Positions 1-6,715 of a stretch of 14,308 nucleotides of DNA are shown here, piece by piece. The stretch's first letter is position 1. Every line of letters starts with the position of its first letter. The stretch comes from Spirochaetaceae bacterium UBA1306 (GTDB lineage: Bacteria > Spirochaetota > Spirochaetia > Treponematales > Rectinemataceae): assembly GCA_002307245.1 (NCBI GenBank), contig DBTW01000208.1, positions 1 through 14,308 of the forward strand, given 5' to 3'. The translations under genes were made by a program, and so were the position numbers. The notes under the pieces were generated by a model. It ran no database searches. It was not told where the DNA came from and worked only from the letters and a program-made list of their open reading frames with translations.

Positions 1-2
1 CC

Positions 3-890
3 ACCCTCCTCCTCGTCGGAGGCACAGACCGTTCCCTGACCGTGATCCTGTTTAGTGGCGTGCTCCTCCTCAACTCGCTCATGTACTGGCTCGCCTTGAG
101 GAATATCCGCGACAAGGCCGAGATGTACAAGGACGACGCCGGGGGCGACGGCATCGGGCTCTCGAGCTACGTGCGCGACGGCGCCAAGGAAGCTTTCAAG
201 TCGCGCTCCTTCGTCGTCTACGTCCTCTATCAACTGCTCGGACGAGGGCCGATGATCTTCTACTTCACTCCCTTCCTCTACCTCATGGACCATGTATTCC
301 ATTTCTCCGGGACAATGGCTACCTTGGTCGACGTCATCCCCGGACTTGCGCTCTTCGTCGTCGTACCCTTCCTCGGGCGCTTCGTGAAGGCGCGCGGCAT
401 GAAGAAGGCGGCCATCGTCTGGGCATTCCCGCTGGCCCTCGGTTTCTTTAGCCTCTACTTCGTGCAGGGATTCTGGCAGGTGCTCCTCGGCTACTGCGTC
501 ATCATCGTGAGCGCCCAGGTAGGCGTCCTCATCATCAACCCCATGCTGGGAGCGATCATCGACGAGGACGAAGAGAGGACCGGCGTGCGCAAGGCGGGGC
601 TGTTTACCGGCCTCAGCGCCCTCCTCACCATCCCCAACTCGGGCATTCAGGCGGCCATCTTCACCTCGCTGATCGGCCAATACGGCTTCATGAGCGGCGC
701 CGCCCAACAGAGCGGGCGAGCCATTGAGGGCATTCGCGTGGGTGCGGGGATCGTGCCCTTCGCCTTCGTGCTCTTGAGCGTCATACCCATGCTCTTCTCG
801 CCGATCACTCTCAAGCGCGAGCGCGAGCTGTCGCGCTACTCCGAGGCGCGGCGAGGAGGAGAAGAACCACGCGAGGTAGCCGCGCTATAA
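3..890 (+). CDS. GPH-family sugar:cation symporter (MFS_2), C-terminal part
   Basis: The frame is open to the left edge of the window, so this is the C-terminal part (about 295 residues) of a gene that begins outside it. Hydrophobic segments alternate with short charged loops, giving about six membrane helices in the inner membrane. The motif GAIIDEDEERTGVRKAGL (about 180 codons into the visible part), followed by a helix rich in small residues, is the characteristic cytoplasmic loop of the glycoside-pentoside-hexuronide (melibiose carrier-like) family, whose members usually have about 450-500 residues. These transporters import sugars or glycosides with Na+ or H+. The substrate cannot be read from the sequence. 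The tail (SEARRGGEEPREVAAL) is a soluble charged end. No clear terminator follows. The family call is firm; the substrate is unknown. Confidence 0.88.
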   Translation, partial: TLLLVGGTDRSLTVILFSGVLLLNSLMYWLALRNIRDKAEMYKDDAGGDGIGLSSYVRDGAKEAFKSRSFVVYVLYQLLGRGPMIFYFTPFLYLMDHVFHFSGTMATLVDVIPGLALFVVVPFLGRFVKARGMKKAAIVWAFPLALGFFSLYFVQGFWQVLLGYCVIIVSAQVGVLIINPMLGAIIDEDEERTGVRKAGLFTGLSALLTIPNSGIQAAIFTSLIGQYGFMSGAAQQSGRAIEGIRVGAGIVPFAFVLLSVIPMLFSPITLKRERELSRYSEARRGGEEPREVAAL

Positions 891-892
891 TT

Positions 893-1850
893 ATGGCAGG
901 CCTTGACGAGCTTTACTTTCCCTTTCCCTATCGCTTGTCTGGCCCTATGTTGCCCTGATAATCCAACGAAGGTCGTGTTCCCCGCGGCCACGACGAACTC
1001 ATCGATCTCATAGCCCCGGTCAAAGGCGTTGTCGTTAAGAAGAAAGGCTCGTTCCGATCGTGCCCTTCTTAAGCGCTTCGCAGCCACAGAGGGTCTGGAA
1101 GCCGATCCGTGTCAGGCCGTCGCCCGTGTCGAACGAGACAAGCGAACCGCAGTCGCGAAACGCGTACGTGAGCATGGACGCGACCGTGTACAGAAGTACG
1201 ATGGCGTTCATTCCCGATGATTCAAACGCGGATATCCCAATCGATTTCAGTCTCGTCTCGGCGCCGAACAAGACTCCCTTGACCTTTGCGCGTTCCGTGC
1301 CGGCGCGCGCGTTGATGCAGGTCATGCTGTCAGGGTTCGAGATGAAGCCCGACTCGCCTGGTGCGACGCACTCGACTCCGTCTTTATCGGAGTTGAACGG
1401 CACTCCCTCATCCTAAACAAGGCCCGGGTTTCCGCCCGTCGGCGTCAAGTCAGAAAGTACGACGCATCGCAGAAGGGAATTGTATCCCAATAAGTCAAGT
1501 TGATGGAGCTTCCCGTTGCCGGGGTATTCACGGCGGTGAGCGCGACGCAGTCGACGAAGGCACTGTTCCTATGGTCGTGGGACTTTCCGTAAGGCTGAGC
1601 GAGGCTAGCGCGGAACAGCCCTTGAACGCGGACTCCTCTATCTTCGTGACGCTCGGCAGCCTGGTGATCCTCGGGTCGGTTCCGACGAGCGTCGCCGGAA
1701 CCGTGGGCGTTGTTGGGGTAGTAGCTGTGGTCGGGGGCGTGGGAGACGTCGCGCTGTCGCCGACCTTATCACCACCTGGTGGGTGGCCGAAAACAGCAGA
1801 AGAATGGCTAACGCAAATATTTTTCCTGTAATTCCCTCGTCTTATCGAGC
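893..1850 (-). pseudogene. Decayed BspA-like leucine-rich-repeat lipoprotein
   Basis: No single frame covers this gene, but successive frames on the minus strand join into a BspA-type (LRR_5) surface protein. A signal-peptide-like segment (KIFALAILLLFSATHQ, about 1777-1829) is in one frame. A Pro/Thr linker and a first repeat (VTKIEESAFKGCSALASL, 1570-1770) are in a second. NSAFVDCVALTAV (about 1520-1570) is in a third. Further repeats (LKSIGISAFESSG, YAFRDCGSLVSF, 1035-1250) and a last one (NDNAFDRGYEIDEFVVAAGN, near 1000) follow in other frames. The repeating I-x-x-x-A-F-x-x-C-x-x-L pattern is the family signature. Such proteins are secreted or anchored and bind host or matrix ligands. At least four frame changes and in-frame stops make a functional product very unlikely. 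The relic runs right up to the end of the symporter gene. Confidence 0.72.
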
Positions 1851-1947
1851 GCTCCTCGTCATTTGGCACCGTCAGGATACCGTAGCGGGAAGCGCGGAAA
1901 AGTCCGTTCAAGGATGATTGAGGTTGGAATCGGGCATGAGGCCGCCG

Positions 1948-1971
1948 CAGGGATTCAGTACTGAAGCCCTG
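1948..1971 (-). terminator. Possible stem-loop at the end of the FecR-domain gene
   Basis: CAGGG and CCCTG, with inner arms TTCA and TGAA, form an imperfect hairpin with a GTAC loop and one mismatch. It overlaps the stop codon of the FecR-domain gene. No run of T follows on the minus strand, so it would be a weak terminator or an RNA 3' end stabiliser at best. Confidence 0.25.
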
Positions 1972-2629
1972 CCTGACCTTCGATTGCGTTCCAGTCGACC
2001 TTCTCTCCGATCCTCGCGGCGAGGGACTCTACGGAAGCGTCGCTATGGTGCTCGAGGCCCGCCTGGCTAAAGCTAATGACCCCGCCCTTCCTCGTGTATT
2101 GTCGGGCGCTGTGATGAGCCGCGCTCAGGATCTGCTCGTGGCCGCCCTTGGCGTCTATGGTCCTGACCGTGCCGTTGCAGGCGCAGATATAGCTGGAGTC
2201 GGCGTCTGCCCAGACGCAGAAGGAAGTGCCGCGTACTCCCGCAACCGCCGTATCGGTGACGACCCGAAAAGTATCCTTGGCCGAGGACTTGCCCAGGTTC
2301 CGAAGCACCGAAGTGAGACCTCCCTTCTTGAGGGTGACTTCCTTACGGATGCCCGAGAAATCCAGGACCGCCACGCTGTTCTGTCCGACGCGAATGACGT
2401 TTTTCTTGTCGAATACGATCTCGCAGGAGGAGGCGCTCCCCGTCTCGATGCGAGTCACGGCCCCGAGCTTCGCGCCGATCTCTGCGGCGACGCCGTCGAC
2501 CTTGACCTCTCCTTCGAAGAACTCGATGGCGCCGCGCGCGGCGGGAGTCTCAGCGAAAGCTTGCGGCGAAACCGCTACTAGGAACGCGAGAGCGAATACG
2601 GCTAGAGACAAGGGCTGTATTCTATTCAT
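1955..2629 (-). CDS. Secreted FecR-domain protein
   Basis: This is a 224-residue protein when started at the ATG at 2629. The frame extends 23 codons further upstream, but only the inner start puts a normal signal peptide at the N-terminus: MNRIQPL, a hydrophobic core, then AFA before ETPAARG, a good signal-peptidase I site at about residue 26. The rest is a FecR-type beta domain (roughly residues 40-160). It includes IGAKLGAVTRIETGSASSCE, a segment on persistent signal (FDKKNVIRVGQNSVAVLDF) and the conserved TDTAVAGVRGTSFCVW. The tail (HHSDASVESLAARIGEKVDW) resembles the C-terminus of similar stand-alone proteins. Classical FecR is a membrane anti-sigma regulator, but this one has no transmembrane helix after the signal and no sigma factor next to it. 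A periplasmic structural or ligand-binding role is therefore more likely. Several cysteines (SSCE, FCVW, CAC) could form disulfides. The gene appears intact. Confidence 0.85.
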   Translation of the reverse strand: MNRIQPLSLAVFALAFLVAVSPQAFAETPAARGAIEFFEGEVKVDGVAAEIGAKLGAVTRIETGSASSCEIVFDKKNVIRVGQNSVAVLDFSGIRKEVTLKKGGLTSVLRNLGKSSAKDTFRVVTDTAVAGVRGTSFCVWADADSSYICACNGTVRTIDAKGGHEQILSAAHHSARQYTRKGGVISFSQAGLEHHSDASVESLAARIGEKVDWNAIEGQAGLQY

Positions 2630-2635
2630 ATAGAA

Positions 2636-2664
2636 AGGATAATATGATAATAAACATATATCAA
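2636..2664 (-). promoter_or_regulatory. Possible promoter of the FecR-domain gene
   Basis: This short AT-rich stretch lies between two GC-rich coding regions. Read on the minus strand it has TTGATA (2659-2664), a 17-base spacer and TATCCT (2636-2641). An alternative -10, TATTAT, lies slightly upstream. With the first pairing, transcription would start almost at the ATG. No strong Shine-Dalgarno sequence precedes the start, so the mRNA may be nearly leaderless. Confidence 0.33.
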
Positions 2665-3329
2665 TGCCTTTTGCTTCGTTCGCCTTCCCCGAACTCAACG
2701 ACGAGCTTGCCCCAGGCTCGTCCGCTTTCCGCTATCTCGAAGGCCGCGCAAGCTTCCGAGACGGGATAGACTCGTGCGATCACGGGCCGCAATCGTCGCT
2801 CCGCCGCATTTGGCTTGGCGCAAAGAACGCGTAGCTTCCTAGCTCCCAGGGAAAGGATCGGGCCGGCTGCCGCCGCGGACAGGAGCCATCTGAGTGTGCC
2901 GGACGACTGATCGTCATGGACGGCTATCACGATGTCGTAGGTCTCGACCCCGCCGCCGGCGCCAAGTACCACTAGGGACGCCTCCTCGATCGGGAGCTCG
3001 GCGCGGCGCAGGGCCTGCTGCGCGGTTACCTCGGCCATGGCGCCGAAGCCCCATACGGAGAGGTCCTCGGCTACCGCGTGTCCCGGCTTGAAGGCACCGC
3101 GGCCGGGCGAAACCACTATCCCGGCGGAATCGGAGCCGATGATGGCCGATTTCGGGGTGCGTCCCTTCGCGAGGGAGCGAAAGTCGGCCGCGTTGAGTGA
3201 CGCAACCATTACCTTATCGAGGAGTTTTAGCATAGCGCCCTCATCGCCCTTCCTTCGCCATGCTTCGCTTTTATTCGGAAGAGGGTCGAATACCCGCAGT
3301 TCTACCGCGGCGCGCCTATAACAGGCCAT
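2661..3329 (-). pseudogene. Zinc-type alcohol dehydrogenase / quinone oxidoreductase (MDR) with the NAD(P)-binding core deleted
   Basis: One open frame of 222 residues carries the two ends of a medium-chain dehydrogenase/reductase without its middle. The N-terminal GroES-like half is recognisable: ASLNAADFRSLAKG near residue 43, IGSDSAGIVVSPG, then FKPGHAVAEDLSVWGFGAMAEV. After VVLGAGGGVETYDIVIAVHD the sequence has already reached the C-terminal part (LSLGARKLRVLCAKPNA, RPVIARVYPVSEACAAFEIAESGRAWGKLVVEF). Family members have about 310-330 residues. Here roughly 90 residues, including the Rossmann glycine motif and the segment that binds NADPH, are missing. The substitutions PGHAVAED for the usual PGDEVFGD and a scrambled stretch at residues 15-35 also point to decay. 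The product could not bind its cofactor, so I call it a pseudogene although the frame is open. It ends 31 bases before the FecR-domain start on the same strand. Confidence 0.72.
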
Positions 3330-3403
3330 GGGGTATTCGATCCCTCATACAATCAGTTTCCTGCCGTACGAACGATACCTCGGAGCTCTGCTCCGGGGTT
3401 CGT

Positions 3404-3908
3404 TCATTGCTTGAAGCCGAAGTCGAGATGCGGTTCGCGGAGAAAGTAAGAAGGCCAGGCCCTTCCCTCGCACGGAAGGAGTCGGTGAGGCCCGAGTTGA
3501 CGGGCCAAGCATTGATGGAAAACAATGGCCGCAGGAACAGCCGCCCGGCTAGGAAGTCGATCTGGTATCCCAGCCTTGCCTGGAGGTGGAATTGGAAACC
3601 CGATTCGAGGCCCTCTTTCGCTTCTTCTCGGAGGCGCAGCCGGAAGGCGTTGCGCTCGCTGAAGCGATGAGGCTTTTCCAGAGGATGCGCTGATAGCCGA
3701 GGCCGAAGGCCTTGATATACCCCGGATAGCGCTCGGTCGCCGATTCATAATACGAGCCATAGGGATGCCCAACGGCGTTTGGTATTTCCAGGTCGTCCCA
3801 TTCACGTAGAGTCCGTTTTTCTCGTCGAACCAGTAGCCCCGGCCCCGAGCTGGTATCTTCCAGGCACTCGAGGGAAAGAGAGTATGGGCCGTGCCGAAGC
3901 CGATTGAA
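3404..3908 (-). pseudogene. Decayed beta-barrel-like outer-membrane protein, three frames
   Basis: A coherent protein appears only when minus-strand frames are joined. The first part reads RGYWFDEKNGLYVNGTTWKY. At about 3775 one base is missing and the reading continues in the next frame with HPYGSYYESATERYPGYIKA and FGLGYQRILWKSL. At about 3655 it shifts again to LRLREEAKEGLESGFQFHLQ, ARLGYQIDFLAGRLFLRPLF and SINAWPVNSGL. A final shift gives AWPSYFLREPHLDFGFKQ and a stop at 3404. The alternating aromatic and hydrophobic residues, glycines and a near-terminal aromatic ending resemble bacterial outer-membrane beta barrels, but I do not recognise a named family. The N-terminal signal peptide is absent, replaced by the Crp/Fnr relic. 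The decay is convincing; the identity is not. Confidence 0.55.
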
Positions 3909-4142
3909 AGCAGGGGATACTCCTCAATGAGGAAATCGGGGATCATGTCCTGGGAATTATTAGGTACATGGCTGCGGACGCAGCCCTCGCCGATGAAGTG
4001 AGTGCAGAGCGCCGGTCTCCCTGCTTAAGCAGGATTGTCCCCTTCGGGAACCGTTGGGCCGGGGAGCTCTCTCGACGATGCCGGCGACCTCCTGTGGGAT
4101 GGGGCGGTAGCGCGACAGGCAAGAGGCCCGTTCGTCCATCCG
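3906..4142 (-). pseudogene. Crp/Fnr-family regulator relic, N-terminal half only
   Basis: Read on the minus strand from an ATG at about 4140, the sequence gives YRPIPQEVAGIVERA in one frame. It then gives FPKGTILLKQGDR in a second frame, and HFIGEGCVRSHVPNNSQDMI followed by PDFLIEEYPL in a third. Together these are the start of a cyclic-nucleotide-binding-type sensor domain of the Crp/Fnr family: the glycine turn at KGxxLLKxGD, the GxGCVRS strand, and the acidic strand before the C-helix. The rest of the sensor, the long helix and the helix-turn-helix are gone; from about 3908 the sequence is an unrelated beta-barrel-like relic. An intact regulator of the same superfamily lies at 6716-8149. 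With two frameshifts and the deletion it cannot be functional. Confidence 0.6.
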
Positions 4143-4189
4143 TTGTAACCTCGGGTCCGCATGATACTACATGGCGCGCTTTTCACGCA

Positions 4190-4405
4190 CTAGAATCCCG
4201 TGGGTAGGATTTGTGTTTCGGCTAACGCGTCTGTAGGCATGGGCATGATTGTAGTGCTCGCTGAAGCGGGCGCCGATCCCAGTTGCATATAACGGAAGCG
4301 CTTATTGAGCTCCTCTGAGGCGCGGACGAGAGCGAAGAAGAGAGCGGCATGATCCCGAAGACGGCGGCGCTCCATATCCCGGAGCGATTCAATATCCTGG
4401 GCGCA
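4190..4405 (-). pseudogene. Unidentified coding-like fragment
   Basis: The minus strand reads IESLRDMERRRLRDHAALFF and then ALVRASEELNKRFRYMQL in one frame. It continues plausibly in another frame as IGARFSEHYNHAHAYRRVSR. The composition is helical and charged, with codons ending mostly in G or C like the neighbouring genes, and no good start codon is placed. I do not recognise the family. It looks like another broken gene rather than random sequence, but the evidence is compositional only. The rest of the stretch from 4142 to the chemoreceptor holds only the promoter noted at 4444-4472. Confidence 0.3.
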
Positions 4406-4443
4406 TCATTAGGCTGAGAGTCCGCCTCGATTGATATTTATCA

Positions 4444-4472
4444 ATGACAGGCAGGCGAGTCGAGTCAATAAT
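4444..4472 (+). promoter_or_regulatory. Probable sigma-70-type promoter of the chemoreceptor gene
   Basis: ATGACA (4444-4449) and AATAAT (4467-4472) are separated by 17 bases; each matches the consensus at five of six positions. The site lies about 100 bases upstream of the start codon in an AT-richer intergenic stretch. A second AT-rich box (TAATAAT, about 4498-4504) could be an alternative -10. I did not find a convincing sigma-28 flagellar/chemotaxis promoter. Confidence 0.42.
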
Positions 4473-4572
4473 CGTATTCACCCAAGGGATGGATTTGTAA
4501 TAATACCCAATAGCATAGCAAAGGCTTGGTGTCAGCCTATTTCTTTTGCAAATAGTATATGGAGGTAAAGAC

Positions 4573-6246
4573 ATGACCTTACGCGGTAAGCTTTTATTCG
4601 GATTCATTACGGTGTCGCTCTGCTCGCTGGTGGTGGGCGTCGTGAGCCTGCGCAATATGGGGTTAATCGACGATGGTTCCGATCGGATGTACAACAAGGA
4701 GCTGGCTGGCCTTTTCTACATGGAAGAGGCGAACAACGCCATACTCTTGATGACTCGTGCGGAGAAAAACTACCTTCTCTCATCGACGAAGGAAGAGCGT
4801 GGGAAATTTCAGAAGAATTGGCAAGGGTACGTCTCCAATGCCGAGGAATACCTCGCCAAGGCTGAACCACTCTTCACGAGCGTTGAGGGCAAGGCTCTCA
4901 TGGACAAGGTCAAATTGGCTTACGCTGTCTGGAAGCCTGTGGAAATGAAGGTCTTCGAGTTGGCCGACAAGGAGACGTTGCGCGCCCACTCCGATGCCGC
5001 GACGCTTTCCATGGGCGAGGCTCGGGATATGAGCGTGGCGGTCGATACGGCGATGGATGAATTGGTCGACCGGAAGCACGACAACGCGAAGCTCGTAAAC
5101 GAGCAGAACCAGGAGCTCTATGATTCGTCGGTCCTCCTCATGCTCCTCGTCGTGGCCTCCGCCGTCGCGCTCGGCATCGCCATTGGAATGGTGATCGCGC
5201 GCTCGGTGACCAGGCAGGTCGGCGGCGAGCCGAGCGCCATCGAGGGCGTCGCCAAGCGCATCGCCTCCGGCGACCTGGACGTGGACACGTCGACCTTGGG
5301 GAGGACGACGGGCATCAACAAGGCCCTCCTCGAGATGGCCGACAAGCTGCGTGAGATAGTGAGCTCTGTCCAGACGGCGGTCGCCCAAGTCGCGGCGGGG
5401 AGCGAGCAGATCAGCTCCACCGCGCAGCAGATGAGCCAGGGCGCCACTGAGCAGGCGGCGAGCGCGGAGGAAGTCTCGGCGTCCGTGGAGGAGTCGGCGG
5501 CGACGATCAAGCAGAACACCGACAATGCCATGGCGACCGAGCTGATATCGCAAAAGGCCTCGGTCGACGCCGCCGAGGGCGGAAAGACCGTGAACGAGGC
5601 GGTAACCGCCATCAAGGACATCGCCGGCAAAGTCGGCATCATCGAGGAGATCGCGCGGCAGACCAATCTTCTCGCTCTCAACGCAGCCATCGAGGCGGCG
5701 CGCGCGGGCGAGGCGGGGAAGGGCTTCGCGGTGGTCGCGAGCGAGGTTCGGAAGCTTGCCGAGCGCTCACAGACCGCCGCCGGCGAGATCACCGCCCTCG
5801 CCGGGTCAACGGTGGCCTCGGCGAGCAAGGCTGGTGCGATCATCAACGGGATCGTCCCGAACATCAAGAAGACCGCCGATCTCGTGCAGGAGATATCCTC
5901 GGCTTCAAGGGAGCAGAGCGCCGGGACCGACCAGATCGGCAAAGCGATGGTCCAGCTCGACACCGTCATACAGCAAAACGCCTCCGCGAGCGAGGAACTC
6001 GCTTCCATGGCCGAGGAGCTATCCGGACAGTCCGTGCAGCTGACGGAGACTATGGCTTACTTCAAGCTGGCGGGGGGTGCAGATAAGGAGGGGGCTGTCG
6101 GCGCGTCAGCGCGTAGGCACGATGTCCACGTGGCCCACATCAGCAAGGCGAAGCCTGTCGTCGCGAGGCAGGCGTCGTCGAGGACCGCGATCGCCGTCGC
6201 GGAAGCCGGCGCCATCAGGGACGACGGCGACTTCGAAGAGTTCTAG
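4573..6246 (+). CDS. Methyl-accepting chemotaxis protein
   Basis: This is a transmembrane chemoreceptor of 557 residues. I place the start at 4573 because GGAGG (4561-4565) lies seven bases before that ATG; the frame is open nine codons further up. TM1 is about residues 6-26. An extracytoplasmic, mostly helical four-helix-bundle-like sensor spans about 27-183, and TM2 about 186-208. A HAMP domain follows (about 210-262, with GGEPSAIEGVAKRIASGDLD), then a long coiled-coil signalling domain. The invariant hairpin tip (EEIARQTNLLALNAAIEAAR, then AGEAGKGFAVVASEVRKLAE) starts at about residue 357 and contacts CheA and CheW. The final residues, DGDFEEF, have the aromatic-x-x-aromatic shape of a CheR-tethering tail, though not the enteric NWETF. 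The ligand is unknown. The gene is intact and is followed after 15 bases by a broken cheW. Confidence 0.95.
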   Translation: MTLRGKLLFGFITVSLCSLVVGVVSLRNMGLIDDGSDRMYNKELAGLFYMEEANNAILLMTRAEKNYLLSSTKEERGKFQKNWQGYVSNAEEYLAKAEPLFTSVEGKALMDKVKLAYAVWKPVEMKVFELADKETLRAHSDAATLSMGEARDMSVAVDTAMDELVDRKHDNAKLVNEQNQELYDSSVLLMLLVVASAVALGIAIGMVIARSVTRQVGGEPSAIEGVAKRIASGDLDVDTSTLGRTTGINKALLEMADKLREIVSSVQTAVAQVAAGSEQISSTAQQMSQGATEQAASAEEVSASVEESAATIKQNTDNAMATELISQKASVDAAEGGKTVNEAVTAIKDIAGKVGIIEEIARQTNLLALNAAIEAARAGEAGKGFAVVASEVRKLAERSQTAAGEITALAGSTVASASKAGAIINGIVPNIKKTADLVQEISSASREQSAGTDQIGKAMVQLDTVIQQNASASEELASMAEELSGQSVQLTETMAYFKLAGGADKEGAVGASARRHDVHVAHISKAKPVVARQASSRTAIAVAEAGAIRDDGDFEEF

Positions 6247-6261
6247 GCGGAGGGCAAAAAA

Positions 6262-6611
6262 ATGTCGAGGATCCTCGAACGGCAATACCTCACTTTTCCG
6301 ATCGCGGCTGAGCGTTATGCGCTCGCGGTCGGCCGCGTCCGCGAAGTCTTGGAGCGCTCGCAGATCACTAGGCTTCCCGGTCAGTCACCATTCCTCAAGG
6401 GGCTCATCGACCTGCGGGGAGGGGCGTGCCGGTCGCCGACATGCGAATCCGCTTCGGCCCCCGCTCGAACGAGCTTTTCCTCGAAGGTATCGCGCGGATC
6501 GGAAACGTCTTCGTGTTGATCCTCGACGCGGACCGGATCCTGAGCGAAAGCGGGTTCGACGAGGTCGCGACGGCCGTTCCCGAGAAGGAATCCGTGGCCG
6601 CAGGGGCTTGA
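6262..6611 (+). pseudogene. cheW: CheW-like coupling protein, frameshifted and internally deleted
   Basis: CheW links chemoreceptors to the CheA kinase. The ATG at 6262 opens a frame with RQYLTFPIAAERYALAVGRV, VREVLERSQITRLPG and FLKGLIDLRG, the typical first subdomain. At about 6420, in a G-rich run (GGGGAGGGGCG), one base is missing. The protein continues in the next frame as VPVADMRIRFG, which is the conserved motif that should follow directly. After RIRFG about 45-50 residues of the second subdomain are absent, and the sequence resumes with FLEGIARIGNVFVLILDADR, the usual C-terminal strand and helix. It stops at 6611. Joined, it is about 116 residues against the usual 150-170. The frameshift alone could be a sequencing error; the deletion could not. 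The gene lies 15 bases after the chemoreceptor and was surely co-transcribed with it. Confidence 0.75.
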
Positions 6612-6616
6612 GCCCC
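6603..6616 (+). repeat. Short perfect GC hairpin at the end of the cheW relic
   Basis: GGGGC-TTGA-GCCCC forms a five-base-pair stem across the stop codon of the cheW relic. No T-run follows on either strand, so it is not a convincing intrinsic terminator. From here to the convergent gene end at 6716 the plus strand has a coding-like frame (GEEIFEGKANLLEGFRAMPC) that I could not identify. Confidence 0.25.
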
Positions 6617-6715
6617 GCGATCCAGGAGGGCGAGGAAATCTTCGAGGGGAAGGCGAATCTGCTCGAGGGCTTCCGCGCGATGCCGTGTCGAGTCATGCCT
6701 GGTAGGAGGCCTCTG

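Noticed and set aside
1571..1831. Plus-strand open frame of 86 codons rich in Val and Gly
   Set aside because: It is the complement of the Pro/Thr linker of the BspA-like relic, which carries the recognisable repeats on the other strand.
5118..6008. Long open frame antisense to the chemoreceptor (about 296 codons)
   Set aside because: It is a mirror of the GC-rich, alanine-rich receptor coding strand. It has no protein family pattern and no ribosome binding site, while the plus strand carries an unmistakable receptor.
6411..6440. G-rich run in cheW as a phase-variation switch
   Set aside because: The run is short and interrupted (GGGGAGGGG), and the gene also lacks about 45-50 codons further on, so slippage could not restore a functional protein.
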